Positions 17,820 through 27,153 of a DNA stretch of 64,000 nt are shown here, piece by piece. A program made the position numbers and the translations under genes. Source of the stretch: an uncultured Paracoccaceae bacterium (GTDB lineage: Bacteria; Pseudomonadota; Alphaproteobacteria; Rhodobacterales; Rhodobacteraceae); the NCBI GenBank assembly GCA_913061275.1, contig CAJXSR010000019.1:1-64000 (forward strand), in the 5' to 3' direction. The stretch's first letter is position 1. Each line of letters opens with the position of its first letter. Under the pieces are notes generated by a model. That model had not been told where the DNA came from. It worked only from the letters and a program-made list of their open reading frames with translations, and did no database searches.

Positions 17820-18453
17820 AGTTTGGGGACGCAAAACATCATCAAATGTTCAAGCTCTTATGTGGTGTATCGGTGAGCTGGATCTTGAATATGAACGTTT
17901 TGATGCTGGGCATATCTATGGTGGCACGGATACACCTGAGTTCATAGCAATGAACCCCAATCAGACCGTGCCAGTATTGCAAGATGGGGCGGATGACCCG
18001 CTATGGGAAACCGGTGCCATTCTAAGGTATCTGTCCAGTCGCTATGCAAACGATGCCTTTTGGCCGAAAGAGCTTTTGGCACGGAGCGACGTTGATAAAT
18101 GGGCTGAATGGGCAAAACTAAACATCGCTGTTGGCTTCACCGTTCCGATATTCTGGAAAGTTGTCAGGACGACCCCAAATGATCAAAACCCCATTGCCAT
18201 TCAAGCAGCAGTTACATCCCTAGAAAACAAGTTGCGCATCGCAGAGCAAAAGTTTGCAACAACAGATTATCTTGCAGGTAACAACTTTACACTTGCCGAT
18301 ATTCAGTTCGGCCATCTATTATTTAGGTATTATGACATTGATATAAAGCGGGGGAAATTCCCTGCCGTTAAAGCATATTATGATCGTTTAACTAAAAGAC
18401 CCGCATATCAAACGCATGTTATGATTAGTTATGATGAACTTCGCCTAATCTAG
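17812..18453 (+). CDS. Glutathione S-transferase family protein
   Basis: A 213-residue GST with an N-terminal thioredoxin-like domain (residues 1-78: VWGRKTSSNVQALMWCIGEL, then NPNQTVPVLQDG with the cis-proline, and WETGAILRYLSSRY) and an all-helical C-terminal domain ending in the N-capping region NNFTLADIQFGHLLFRYYDI. It would conjugate glutathione to electrophiles or act as a peroxidase. It is the last gene of the DUF952-pyrD-arsC-GST unit and converges with the MATE gene with a 4-bp overlap. Confidence 0.9.
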   Translation: MIKVWGRKTSSNVQALMWCIGELDLEYERFDAGHIYGGTDTPEFIAMNPNQTVPVLQDGADDPLWETGAILRYLSSRYANDAFWPKELLARSDVDKWAEWAKLNIAVGFTVPIFWKVVRTTPNDQNPIAIQAAVTSLENKLRIAEQKFATTDYLAGNNFTLADIQFGHLLFRYYDIDIKRGKFPAVKAYYDRLTKRPAYQTHVMISYDELRLI

Positions 18454-19763
18454 GGCTTCTCGACAGAGGCTTCCAATGCGGGGTATTTCCAGCCCAGCGT
18501 TACACCGCGTGCGATAAAAAACAGGTTCAGACACGCCCATAAACCGTGATTTTGATACGGCTCCATTAAGAGCCAGACAGATATTACATAAATAACGACC
18601 GAGATCAGCATCATATTACGCATATCCGCTGTTCGCGTGGCCCCGATAAAAATACCGTCCAGCATCCAGCAAGCAACACCTGTAATCGGGGCAAGTATCA
18701 TCCAAGGTAAATACCGATGGGCTTCTAGGCGTACATCGGGGGCCGTGGTCATCACTTCGATCAGCCATCCGCCTATCAACCAGAATGCACCTGACATAAC
18801 CAATACACTTATTACACCCCAAAAACTGGATAGATAAGCACTGCGCCTAAACACAGTGCGATCTTTAGCACCCAATGCTTGCCCTGCTAGGGCTTGGGCT
18901 GCAAATGCAAAACCATCCAACGCATAACCTGTGATAAACATAAGCTGTAGTAAAACCTGATTGGCAGCCAATGTTACATCGCCAAACTTGGCACCCAGAA
19001 AAAGGAAAGACATGAAGGCTGCCTGCAACAATACGGAACGCAGCATAATGTCGCCATTAACCACAGCCATGCGCAACAGGCGGGCGCGGTTAAAGACTTG
19101 CACCCAATGACGCCATAACCCACCTATAAAGCCAAAGCGCGCTAACCACAGACCTAGGGCCAACCCTGTCCACTCTGCCAAAAATGTAGCAAACGCCACA
19201 CCATCCACGCCCCAGCCCAACTTTAAAACAAAAAGCATATCAAGAACTATGTTCAGCCCGTTCATCCATACCTGTAAAATCAGTATTGCCTTTGTACGTT
19301 CTTGGGCGATCAACCAGCCTGAGATACCAAACAACGCAATCGCAGCAGGCGCAGAATAAATTCGGATTTGCAAGTAAGATTGTGCAAGGTTTTCCACCTC
19401 TACTGACGCAGGGGCCAGTTTAAAGGCCAACATGAACAGTGGAACTTGCAGTAAAATGACTGCAAACCCCGTAACGGTTCCTATTAGCAATGATCGGGTC
19501 AAAAGGGCAGCCGTTTCACCCTTATCATCCGCCCCTATAGCCTGTGCGGTCAGGCCCGTTGTACCCATCCGTAAAAACCCGAATATCCAATAAATGCCCG
19601 TGATAATAACCGCGCCAATTCCCACTGCACCAATGGGTGCTGCCAACCCCAACTGGCCTACAACACCCGTATCAACCGCCCCAAGAATTGGAACAGTCGC
19701 GTTGGATAAAACAATCGGAATAGCTATTTTCAGAACCCGCTTATGGGTTAACTTTTCAGCCAT
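18450..19763 (-). CDS. MATE-family efflux transporter (DinF-like)
   Basis: A 437-residue inner-membrane protein with about twelve hydrophobic segments in two halves, starting with the MATE signature region AIPIVLSNATVPILGAVDTGVVGQLG. The second half begins near residue 230 (LRSVLLQAAFMSFLFLGAKFG). DinF-type members export organic cations or toxic compounds in exchange for H+ or Na+. It overlaps the upstream thioesterase gene by 8 bp, and a second thioesterase gene precedes that, so the three are one transcription unit. Substrate unknown. Confidence 0.9.
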   Translation of the reverse strand: MAEKLTHKRVLKIAIPIVLSNATVPILGAVDTGVVGQLGLAAPIGAVGIGAVIITGIYWIFGFLRMGTTGLTAQAIGADDKGETAALLTRSLLIGTVTGFAVILLQVPLFMLAFKLAPASVEVENLAQSYLQIRIYSAPAAIALFGISGWLIAQERTKAILILQVWMNGLNIVLDMLFVLKLGWGVDGVAFATFLAEWTGLALGLWLARFGFIGGLWRHWVQVFNRARLLRMAVVNGDIMLRSVLLQAAFMSFLFLGAKFGDVTLAANQVLLQLMFITGYALDGFAFAAQALAGQALGAKDRTVFRRSAYLSSFWGVISVLVMSGAFWLIGGWLIEVMTTAPDVRLEAHRYLPWMILAPITGVACWMLDGIFIGATRTADMRNMMLISVVIYVISVWLLMEPYQNHGLWACLNLFFIARGVTLGWKYPALEASVEKP

Positions 19764-20265
19764 TTTTAGACAGCATCAAAAAGTGACCCGTTGCCTGGCC
19801 CACCAATTTGCTACGATTATCCTGCCACGCTTCCACATGCACCGATGCATAGCGGCGGCCAGAACGGTTAATGCGCGCACGGGCATAAACATCACGCGGA
19901 TGACCGACAGATAGGTAATCAGTTGTAAAATCTATGGTTTTAGGCAGGCTTGGTAATGGTAATGCAGCAATTTCAGCGCCACTTAATTTTTCGCCCTCGA
20001 TCTTTGCCCAAATATCCGCCCAAGCAAGTTCTATAATCGCGGTTGTCTCTAGGAATGCCGCAGTAGCACCACCATGAATTGCAGGTACAGTCGGGTTGCC
20101 GATCAGCATATCAGAATAGGCCATTGTCGCGGTCAATTCATCACCCCGCCGATCAAAGCTAATGCCCATAAAGCTAATGTATGGCACAGCTTCCACCAAA
20201 CGCAACAACGCGCCATCACGACGTTCCTTAATCACTTGCATCGGTTCTGATTTTTGCCGCATCAC
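19756..20265 (-). CDS. PaaI-family hotdog thioesterase
   Basis: A 169-residue hotdog-fold protein. The active-site helix region is VPAIHGGATAAFLETTAIIEL, followed by a DYLSVGHPRDVYARARINRSG strand pair as in acyl-CoA thioesterases. It would hydrolyse acyl- or aryl-CoA thioesters in the cytoplasm. It sits between a second PaaI-like gene upstream (4-bp overlap) and the MATE gene (8-bp overlap). The two thioesterases share the family layout but little exact sequence, so they may form a heteromer or act on different CoA esters. Confidence 0.82.
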   Translation of the reverse strand: MMRQKSEPMQVIKERRDGALLRLVEAVPYISFMGISFDRRGDELTATMAYSDMLIGNPTVPAIHGGATAAFLETTAIIELAWADIWAKIEGEKLSGAEIAALPLPSLPKTIDFTTDYLSVGHPRDVYARARINRSGRRYASVHVEAWQDNRSKLVGQATGHFLMLSKNG

Positions 20266-20702
20266 ACCCGCCCCTTGGTTTTGTGTTTGAACGAAAATGC
20301 TCCTGTTGCGGTTGCAACTGGCTGATCTTTATTATCACCGGCCCAAGCATTCACGCGTACAAAGGCAACATTTCGTGTGACGTGAAAACAATGCGATTCT
20401 GCTGATATGCGCTCGCCCGGCTTAGCAGGGCGCATATAATCAATGCGCAAATCAAGTGTTACCGATGCGCTAGCGTTTTCAGGATGCATAAATACTGACG
20501 CACCCCCACAACTGTCCATTAGGGCCGAAACAGCACCACCGTGAATAACACCTGTTTCTGGGTCGCCGATCAATCTTTTATCATACGGCATAGACATTAT
20601 TGCGCGCGCATCTTCCAGCAAATCCATCCGCATATTCAATTCTTTGCAATGTGGAAGTGCATTTGCGAAATGCTGCGCTATTTCACTAGGTGAAGGTTTC
20701 AT
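20262..20702 (-). CDS. PaaI-family hotdog thioesterase
   Basis: A 146-residue hotdog protein with GDPETGVIHGGAVSALMDSCGG as the active-site helix and DLRIDYMRPAKPGERISAESHC as the second family motif. It is closer to the canonical PaaI/YbgC group than its downstream neighbour. It is the first gene of a three-gene unit with that neighbour and the MATE transporter, and is divergent from the 10-TM metal exporter gene. Confidence 0.85.
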   Translation of the reverse strand: MKPSPSEIAQHFANALPHCKELNMRMDLLEDARAIMSMPYDKRLIGDPETGVIHGGAVSALMDSCGGASVFMHPENASASVTLDLRIDYMRPAKPGERISAESHCFHVTRNVAFVRVNAWAGDNKDQPVATATGAFSFKHKTKGRV

Positions 20703-20788
20703 TCGGTCTCTCTTTAAATAAAATCAGCTACTGCCTTTAAAGTTACTATTTCGCTTGCATATTTTTGTGCAAGCCCTAAATAGGCAAA

Positions 20789-20803
20789 TGAGAATAATTC
20801 GCA
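20789..20803. promoter_or_regulatory. Fur/Mur-like palindrome upstream of the metal exporter
   Basis: TGAGAATAATTCGCA is a palindrome matching in 6 of 7 pairs, 19 bp before the exporter start. Its core GAATAATTC resembles operators of Fur-superfamily metal regulators (Fur, Mur, Irr), but it is not an exact match to any consensus I can quote. The metal link rests on the gene it precedes. Confidence 0.35.
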
Positions 20804-20822
20804 ATAGCAAGTTGGTACTGAA

Positions 20823-21983
20823 ATGACGATCACACCTGACACACAGAAGCCAAACTCAACTTTACCAAACAAGTTGTTTTTGAATTTGCCTGAAATGTTA
20901 GGGCCACTTAGTACAAAACGGCTTGCCTTAGTACTGGGGCTTTTAGCACTTGCGATAGCCCCAGGTCAGTTAGGTGATGTGACACGCGGCGCATTAGAAG
21001 ATGCCTATATTGGTGTGTCGGTATTTGTTGCCGCAACTTTATTGCTGTTTTACGGCGCGGAAAAACTGTTTGGCTTCGATATTGGGGCGGTGTTCAGAAA
21101 AGCCCGCCTAACACAGGTACCCCTTGCAGCCCTAATGGGGGCTATGCCCGGATGCGGCGGGGCCGTTGTTGTTGTTGCCGCTTTTTCGGCTGGCAATGTA
21201 TCCATGGGAGCCGTGGTTGCGGCCCTAACGGCTACCATGGGGGATGCAGCGTTTCTTTTGATTGCAAAACGCCCAGATGCAGCGATTGTTTTATTACCAG
21301 TTTCATTCGTGGTTGGGGTTTTATCTGGGTACATCGTTGATCTGTTTGACAAAAAGAAATACGAGGCCACGCAAAACTCATTGAACATTCCATTCATCGG
21401 GAAAACCCGCAAACGAGATTATGCCTACTTAGGCCTGATGATACCTGGCCTTATCATTGGCGCGCTTGCTCTTGCACAAATAGAATTTGATGGTGCGCCC
21501 GCTAATTACATTACTGCTTTGGCATTAACTGCCATTGCATTGGGTATGCTTATCTGGGCTAGCTCGCCTCTAAAAGCCATGAGCAATCAGAACGATAGCG
21601 CCTTCACCCGCATGGCGGAAGAAACCAGTTTCATCACCGCATGGGTTATCTTGGCATTTCTTTTATTTGAATATCTTATCAATTTCATTGGGCTAGATCT
21701 GAAAGCCATGTTCAACACCGTCGGGGTTTTACTACCGCTAATAGCGATTATCATAGGCTTTATACCCGGATGTGGCCCCCAAATTCTTGTGACAACTTTC
21801 TACATTAACGGGCTTATTCCGTTTGCAGCTTTAATCGGGAATTCCATCTCTAATGATGGCGATGCACTGTTCCCAGCTATTGCACTTAACCCCAGAGCGG
21901 CGGTGATTGCGACGGCTTACAGTACAATCCCTGCATTAATTGTTGCATATGGATTTTATTATTTTGCTCCAAACTTTCTGTAA
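20823..21983 (+). CDS. Putative 10-TM heavy-metal/manganese exporter (ArsP_2 family)
   Basis: A 386-residue membrane protein with about ten hydrophobic segments and a duplicated layout. Each half carries a PGCG motif: AMPGCGGAVVVVAAFSAGN near residue 102 and FIPGCGPQILVTTFYINGL near residue 318. Both are followed by a segment with a conserved acidic residue (TMGDAAFLLIAKRP and ISNDGDALFPAIAL). These are the marks of the PF11449/ArsP_2 group, often annotated as a putative manganese transporter. It is divergent from the thioesterase unit and followed by two MerR genes. Metal specificity is not shown by sequence. Confidence 0.8.
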   Translation: MTITPDTQKPNSTLPNKLFLNLPEMLGPLSTKRLALVLGLLALAIAPGQLGDVTRGALEDAYIGVSVFVAATLLLFYGAEKLFGFDIGAVFRKARLTQVPLAALMGAMPGCGGAVVVVAAFSAGNVSMGAVVAALTATMGDAAFLLIAKRPDAAIVLLPVSFVVGVLSGYIVDLFDKKKYEATQNSLNIPFIGKTRKRDYAYLGLMIPGLIIGALALAQIEFDGAPANYITALALTAIALGMLIWASSPLKAMSNQNDSAFTRMAEETSFITAWVILAFLLFEYLINFIGLDLKAMFNTVGVLLPLIAIIIGFIPGCGPQILVTTFYINGLIPFAALIGNSISNDGDALFPAIALNPRAAVIATAYSTIPALIVAYGFYYFAPNFL

Positions 21984-22035
21984 AACTTGAATTTACAACT
22001 AAAATCCATAAACTCTGCAAAACTACGGGGTGACT

Positions 22036-22422
22036 ATGGACGAGCAAGAAACATTAACACTGAAAGAAATGTGTAAAAAGTTTGACGTAACACCTCGAAC
22101 TTTACGCTATTATGAATATATTGAACTCCTGAAACCAGAAAAACAAGGCCGCACACGTTTGTTCGGCATCAAGGAAATGGCCCGACTAGAACTTATACTA
22201 CGCGGACGCAGGTTTGGGTTTTCATTAGAAGAAATCCGGCAATGGCTGGAACTTTATAACCAAGACCCCAATAATATTATACAAATGAAAGCATGGCTGG
22301 TGTTATCGGAAAACCAAATTAAAGAACTGGAATACCGCAAGTTTCAATTAGAGGAAACCATAGAAGAGCTTAACAACCTGCGCATACAGACAAAAGCAAT
22401 TCTTGGAAATAACGCCACGTAA
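22036..22422 (+). CDS. MerR-family regulator, first of a tandem pair
   Basis: A 128-residue MerR regulator with the winged helix at residues 7-75 (LKEMCKKFDVTPRTLRYYEYIELL, then RGRRFGFSLEEIRQWLELY) and a C-terminal antiparallel coiled coil. There are no C-terminal metal-binding cysteines. The LILRG(R/K)RFGFSLEEIR motif is like LiuR-type MerR regulators of acyl-CoA catabolism rather than metal sensors. GTG at 22030 is an alternative start; ATG 22036 was preferred because GGGG at 22027-22030 is well spaced. The next gene is a clear paralogue. Confidence 0.85.
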   Translation: MDEQETLTLKEMCKKFDVTPRTLRYYEYIELLKPEKQGRTRLFGIKEMARLELILRGRRFGFSLEEIRQWLELYNQDPNNIIQMKAWLVLSENQIKELEYRKFQLEETIEELNNLRIQTKAILGNNAT

Positions 22423-22437
22423 ATGACAAGTTTCAAA

Positions 22438-22457
22438 GTTATCTGTTGATAGGTAAC
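22438..22457. promoter_or_regulatory. Imperfect dyad upstream of the second MerR gene
   Basis: GTTATCTGTTGATAGGTAAC is a 20-bp dyad with 7 of 10 matching pairs, 44 bp upstream of the second MerR start and 15 bp after the first MerR stop. Location and size fit a MerR-type operator for autoregulation. Weak evidence. Confidence 0.3.
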
Positions 22458-22501
22458 CGCCTCTTACTTAAGTGCCTAATTTCGACATATGGGTGACTAA
22501 C

Positions 22502-22900
22502 ATGAATGCTGTACTGACAATTCGACAAATGTGTGACCATTTTCATGTCACAGCTAGAACCTTGCGGTTTTATGAAGACAAAGAACTGATCTCACCAATC
22601 AGAGAAGGTCAAAAAAGGCTTTACACAAAACGCGAAGTTGGCCGTATAAAGCTGATTTTACGCGGCAAACGCTTTGGGTTTTCCCTAGAAGAAATTCGGG
22701 AACTTCTTGATTTATATTATCTTGGTGACCAACAAAAAACCCAAGTTCAACGCACAGTCGAGTTGGGCCGTTTACGTCTAGCAGAACTAGAGGACCGTCG
22801 TACCGAACTGGATGAAGCCATCGTTGAGTTGAAAGAACAACTGGTTATGGGTGAAGAATGGCTAGGCAGCTCTGAAAACAGTGAAAGTTTAAAAGCCTAA
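22502..22900 (+). CDS. MerR-family regulator, second of a tandem pair
   Basis: A 132-residue MerR regulator paralogous to the preceding gene: both carry an R-Q/E-M-C-start helix, V-T-x-R-T-L-R-Y/F-Y-E, and the same LILRGKRFGFSLEEIR block. It also lacks metal-sensing cysteines. ATG 22502 was chosen over an upstream GTG (22472) because of alignment with the paralogue; both genes are preceded by the similar leader GGGTGACTA. Its 3' end overlaps the convergent sulfotransferase gene by 4 bp. Confidence 0.85.
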   Translation: MNAVLTIRQMCDHFHVTARTLRFYEDKELISPIREGQKRLYTKREVGRIKLILRGKRFGFSLEEIRELLDLYYLGDQQKTQVQRTVELGRLRLAELEDRRTELDEAIVELKEQLVMGEEWLGSSENSESLKA

Positions 22901-23544
22901 AACGTATACTTAAACTTCTCTATGTCTTCGGCAAAAATCGCCTCTATAAGGCGCCTAGTTTGCATATCATAGTAATCGCAATAGTCTTTATCACGTGAAG
23001 ATTGGTTCATGTGGGGAATGCTATCCAGTTTCAGGCCTGCATTTTGTTCCAGCCGTCGGGTATCTTCTGCTAGGTTTTCAATACGCAAATACAAATTACA
23101 GCATAAATTTCCCGCCTGATCGCTGACATAATACCGACTGACATCATTACGCAAACTATGTTGTATCATCGGGTCAGACAGAAATGCGTTAAAATCGTTT
23201 TCCTTAGCAACGCTCACGGCTGGATGGTCAAATGATTGTGCCGCTAACCAATGATAATACGATACCATCCTATCCCAAGGGTTTCGAACAATAGTAAACA
23301 CAAAATATTCTTCAATCTGATCTTGGGTAACCAGCCCGTAAATATCTATCAAACGTGAATGTTTCCACAGTCGCCCAGTTGTTTTTACGTCTTTTACCCT
23401 GCGTTTCCGCTTCTTGGCTTTGGGCGTATCCCCGATTAAAATATCATCTTTCTTAACTCTCGCCTCTAGCGCCAGACTTAAAGATGTGCCCCCCGTTTTG
23501 GGGATGTGAACAAAGATATATTTTCGACCGTGTGAGATAATCAT
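22897..23544 (-). CDS. Sulfotransferase family 2-like protein
   Basis: A 215-residue P-loop sulfotransferase. FVHIPKTGGTSLSLAL at residues 11-26 is the phosphosulfate-binding loop. VRNPWDRMVSYYHWLA near residue 85 holds the arginine and serine that contact the 3'-phosphate of PAPS. It is shorter than carbohydrate sulfotransferases of animals but typical for bacterial members that modify exported or surface glycans. No glycan gene cluster is adjacent. It overlaps the MerR gene tail by 4 bp in convergent orientation. Confidence 0.85.
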   Translation of the reverse strand: MIISHGRKYIFVHIPKTGGTSLSLALEARVKKDDILIGDTPKAKKRKRRVKDVKTTGRLWKHSRLIDIYGLVTQDQIEEYFVFTIVRNPWDRMVSYYHWLAAQSFDHPAVSVAKENDFNAFLSDPMIQHSLRNDVSRYYVSDQAGNLCCNLYLRIENLAEDTRRLEQNAGLKLDSIPHMNQSSRDKDYCDYYDMQTRRLIEAIFAEDIEKFKYTF

Positions 23545-23695
23545 AATTTAGGGTAACCTGCGAATAAAATGATCTCAACTGCCAATACAAGGTTAGGGCA
23601 CGCACTGAATATATAAAGACAATCAACACTGGTGAATGGCAGATTTTCGCAGTATAGTTCACGCAATAATAAGGCCGCAAAAGGTCAATCGGGCA

Positions 23696-24709
23696 ATGAC
23701 AGCACTTGATAAATTTGAACGGCTTGAAAGCCTTGGACTTTGGAAAGAAACCGCTTCTTCCCAAAAGAAAGAGGTTATTGTCTCTTTCGGTAAGGCAAGC
23801 TTGGTGTTGTCAGACAACAAAGATACCCCGCTAACACACTGGGCATTAAGCGCATTAGAAATCAATTCGGTAGAAGACGGCCATTTTATATATGCGCCCA
23901 GCAAAGATGGTTTTGAAACACTGGAAATCAGTGACCCAACGATGAACCGTGCTATCGGGAAAATCCGCAAACAAATTCGCAAACCCAAATCGCATCGCGG
24001 GCGTATTCGTCTGTTGTCTGCGGGGGTGATTGTTTTGTGCTTAAGCTTGATGGCAACTTTATGGCTGCCTGATGCGTTGGCAGATTACACCTTGCGGGCG
24101 GTGAACGGTGCAAAGGCCCGTGAGATCGGTGCAAAACTTATGCCCCATATCAACCAATACGCAGGGCGACCTTGCAACAGCTACGCGGCAACCCCTGTTA
24201 TCCGAAAATTAGAAGACCGCCTATTTGGAACCAACGACAACACCCTGTTCATTTCTGATCTGGGTGCGCGCTACAGTACCCATTTGCCGGGCGGCATCAT
24301 CCTTGCCAATCGTGTTTTGGTAGAAGATTTCACCCAAGCAGAGGTGATAGCAGGCTTTGTCTTGATGGAAAAAGCCCTACAGGAAAGAAACCCTGCATTG
24401 CGGTCTTTGTTCCGCCAAGCAGGCCCGATTGCCACGCTTTCATTTCTTGTAACCGGGCACATCGAAGAAGCCGTCTTAGCTAATTTTGCAAAGCACCTGA
24501 TGACGGCCCCCTTGGTGCGGCCTGATACCGAAAACATTCTATCCTTGTTTCAAGCCGCAAATATCCCCAGCACACCATTTGCAAAAGCTTTGGATAACCA
24601 GTTAATCACTACCAAAGCTTTGGTTGATAACAACCCTGTAAAAGGCACCTACAAGCCGCTTTTAACAGATCCGCAATGGTTGGCGTTACAATCAATCTGT
24701 GAAAATTAA
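23696..24709 (+). CDS. Membrane-anchored M48-like protein lacking the HExxH motif
   Basis: A 337-residue protein with an N-terminal cytoplasmic part ([16 protein letters not shown]...), one transmembrane helix at about residues 105-130 ([19 protein letters not shown]), and a periplasmic domain. That domain has the M48 peptidase-like run [17 protein letters not shown] near residue 210. At the place where M48 enzymes have HExxH this protein reads FVLMEKAL, so the zinc histidines are gone. It is probably a noncatalytic homologue that binds rather than cuts. An upstream ATG at 23636 is possible; 23696 fits the usual N-terminus of the family better. It converges with lolD with a 4-bp overlap. Confidence 0.6.
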   Translation: MTALDKFERLESLGLWKETASSQKKEVIVSFGKASLVLSDNKDTPLTHWALSALEINSVEDGHFIYAPSKDGFETLEISDPTMNRAIGKIRKQIRKPKSHRGRIRLLSAGVIVLCLSLMATLWLPDALADYTLRAVNGAKAREIGAKLMPHINQYAGRPCNSYAATPVIRKLEDRLFGTNDNTLFISDLGARYSTHLPGGIILANRVLVEDFTQAEVIAGFVLMEKALQERNPALRSLFRQAGPIATLSFLVTGHIEEAVLANFAKHLMTAPLVRPDTENILSLFQAANIPSTPFAKALDNQLITTKALVDNNPVKGTYKPLLTDPQWLALQSICEN

Positions 24710-25386
24710 ACCTCGATCAACTTACCGTTTTCAAGGCGCACAATACGGTCCATTCTTTGGGCAAGTTCCATGTTATGTGTAGCAATTAAGGCCGATAGGC
24801 CAGTATCACGCACCATTCCCATAAGGGCGTCAAACACTGTATCAGACGTTGCAGGGTCAAGATTGCCCGTTGGCTCATCAGCCAGTAAAAGCTTGGGTTC
24901 ATTGGCCAAAGCCCGGCAAAAAGCCACCCGTTGCTGCTCACCACCAGACAGTTCTGCGGGGCGATGGGTTAAGCGATCTTGCAAACCAATTTTACCCAGT
25001 AATAACTGCGCGCGCACCACTGCATCTGCCTTTGACACGCCGTTAGCCAGTTGTGGCAGCATGACGTTTTCCTGTGCGCTGAATTCCTGTAGAAGATGGT
25101 GAAACTGGTAGATGAACCCCACATCTTGACGGCGGGTTCTGGTACGTTTTCGATCAGACTTTCCCGATTGATCCTGCCCGAAAATCGAAACTTTTCCACT
25201 ATCAGGCGTATCCAACAGGCCCGCGATATGTAGCAAGGTTGATTTACCTGCACCCGATGGTGCTACAAGGCCTACAACCTCACCTGCTTTAAGCGTGATG
25301 CTGGCATCAGACAGCACAACAACCTCCGTTGGTTCACCACGTTTGTAGGATTTGGATATACCCGACAGGTTTAACACATCACTCAT
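24706..25386 (-). CDS. lolD: Lipoprotein-releasing system ATPase LolD
   Basis: A 226-residue ABC ATPase: Walker [14 protein letters not shown]-loop region [21 protein letters not shown] (the FQ-x-HHLL type seen in LolD), signature [11 protein letters not shown], Walker [13 protein letters not shown], and H-loop IATHN. With LolC/E it extracts lipoproteins from the inner membrane for LolA. The start at 25386 overlaps the lolC stop by 8 bp; a longer start (25401) lies inside lolC and was not used. It is the last gene of the proS-DUF2937-lolC-lolD unit. Confidence 0.95.
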   Translation of the reverse strand: MSDVLNLSGISKSYKRGEPTEVVVLSDASITLKAGEVVGLVAPSGAGKSTLLHIAGLLDTPDSGKVSIFGQDQSGKSDRKRTRTRRQDVGFIYQFHHLLQEFSAQENVMLPQLANGVSKADAVVRAQLLLGKIGLQDRLTHRPAELSGGEQQRVAFCRALANEPKLLLADEPTGNLDPATSDTVFDALMGMVRDTGLSALIATHNMELAQRMDRIVRLENGKLIEV

Positions 25387-26668
25387 TTCGCAGCGCCTCA
25401 ACAGGGTTCATACGTGCAGCACGGCGCGCGGGAAATATTGTTACTGTAAAAGACAGGCCCAGCGACAAAGCAATGGCACTTAACACATCCCCCAACACCA
25501 GTTTTGCAGGCAGGTTAGACAGCAAACGGGTTTCAGGATCCCAGACACCGCCCCCTGCAAGGGAATTTACCAGATCAAATACTGGGTCAATATAGATGGA
25601 AAATAGACACCCCAAAATGACGCCTACAACAGTACCAACCACCCCGATAGAGGCCCCGCAAATGAAGAACACCCGTAAAACAGAACCCTCTGTCAGCCCC
25701 ATTGTGCGCAATATCCCAACATCCCGCCCCTTGTTTTTAACCAGCATAATCAAGCCTGACACGATATTCATCGACGCCAACAAAACCAGAATAGACAGAA
25801 TGACAAACATGATATTGTCTTCCATTTTCAACGCATTCAAAAATGCACCACTGGATTGTTGCCATGTCCAGACAAGACTGCGGTCCCCTGCCGCAATCAT
25901 CAAATCGGCCGATATATCATCGACCTTGTCAGGGTCAGCGACCATTACCTCAAACTCGTCCACTTGGCCTTCGCGATCAAAAAACGATTGGGCTTCAACC
26001 AGCGGCATGTAAAGTCTTGTCTTATCAATATCATAGCGACCTACACCAAAAATGTAGACCACGTCATAACTGTTCACACGCGGGCTGGTACCAAAGGCAG
26101 TTTTTACCCCGTCAGGCGAAATAAGCGTGATCGTATCACCAATACCCAACCCCAATTCGCGCGCAACACCAGTGCCAATCGCCACACCACTTTCAAAGTC
26201 ATCAATAGAGCCGTAAGCGGTTTCTGGCTTGGCAATCAATGGCAGTGTTTTCAAATCCCCAAGGGTTTCGCCTATTACTTGCACCCCTGTATTACGCCCC
26301 TGCCCTGATGCCATCACTTGTGCATTCACGATCGGGGCCACCCGCACCACGCCTGCAATCTGTTTCATCTTTTCTTGGGTTGCTTGATAATCGCTAAACG
26401 TTCGAATTGTAACACCCTGTGGGTCAAGATGCGGTGAGACATAAACCGATGTATGCGCATTAGCCCCCAGTATGGTATTTGTAAATTCAACGCGAAAACC
26501 AGACCGCACCGCCAGTGTTGCAATCAGCGCAAACACCGCCAAAGCGATGCCGATCAGGGAAATCCATGTCATTACACTAACCCCGCCTTCACGGCGTTTC
26601 GCGCGGATATACCGCCATGCGATCATCCACTCAAAGGCCGCAAATGGTTTTGATGTGCCAACACTCAT
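25379..26668 (-). CDS. lolC: Lipoprotein-releasing ABC transporter permease LolC/LolE
   Basis: A 429-residue inner-membrane permease of the MacB/FtsX superfamily: an N-terminal helix after [21 protein letters not shown], a large periplasmic domain (about residues 50-285), then three C-terminal helices ([40 protein letters not shown], and one near 390). The LolC/E family motif [16 protein letters not shown] closes the protein. Only one permease gene is present here, consistent with organisms that use a LolF-like homodimer, though a second copy elsewhere cannot be excluded. It overlaps the DUF2937 gene by 4 bp. Confidence 0.95.
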   Translation of the reverse strand: MSVGTSKPFAAFEWMIAWRYIRAKRREGGVSVMTWISLIGIALAVFALIATLAVRSGFRVEFTNTILGANAHTSVYVSPHLDPQGVTIRTFSDYQATQEKMKQIAGVVRVAPIVNAQVMASGQGRNTGVQVIGETLGDLKTLPLIAKPETAYGSIDDFESGVAIGTGVARELGLGIGDTITLISPDGVKTAFGTSPRVNSYDVVYIFGVGRYDIDKTRLYMPLVEAQSFFDREGQVDEFEVMVADPDKVDDISADLMIAAGDRSLVWTWQQSSGAFLNALKMEDNIMFVILSILVLLASMNIVSGLIMLVKNKGRDVGILRTMGLTEGSVLRVFFICGASIGVVGTVVGVILGCLFSIYIDPVFDLVNSLAGGGVWDPETRLLSNLPAKLVLGDVLSAIALSLGLSFTVTIFPARRAARMNPVEALRNE

Positions 26669-27153
26669 GCCTGAACCTGTTTTCTGGGGCGGAAAAGTAA
26701 CCGCATTAATCCTGCTAATGTCATATAGCCCAAAAGAAAGCCGATACCAACAAATCCAGCCCCTTCCACACTTAAAGGTAGTGCAGGTTTGAAATCTGCC
26801 AGCGTGCCTTTTGAAATATCACCATCCCGCATGCGGGCCACATATGAAAGCCGCCCAAACGCGCCTGCGTTTTGAAGGCGCGTATAATCTTGTGCCAGCA
26901 GATCAAAGCGGGTGAATGTTGTTTTCATATCTGTTTGACGTGCTTCTAAAAATGTACTTCCCGTCATGGCTTCCAATGCTTGATCGCGGGTATACCCTGC
27001 CGATTTTGCGGATGTATCAAAGTCGGAAACCACCAATGTAAGCTCATCAAGTGCGCCGCCCATGCGTTGCACATATTGCTGCGAATATTCGGGGAATTGC
27101 GACAAAGCGCATCCACACACGATACCACATGCAAATTTAATGATGCTTAACAC
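26665..27153 (-). CDS. DUF2937 membrane protein
   Basis: A 162-residue protein with an N-terminal hydrophobic segment (LSIIKFACGIVCGCALSQFPEY) and a C-terminal one (GAGFVGIGFLLGYMTLAGLMRLLF) around a mostly helical, probably periplasmic middle. This is the DUF2937 layout, and the usual place of the family in Rhodobacteraceae is between proS and lolC, as here. It starts 1 bp after the proS stop and overlaps lolC by 4 bp. Function unknown; the linkage suggests an envelope role. Confidence 0.85.
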   Translation of the reverse strand: MLSIIKFACGIVCGCALSQFPEYSQQYVQRMGGALDELTLVVSDFDTSAKSAGYTRDQALEAMTGSTFLEARQTDMKTTFTRFDLLAQDYTRLQNAGAFGRLSYVARMRDGDISKGTLADFKPALPLSVEGAGFVGIGFLLGYMTLAGLMRLLFRPRKQVQA

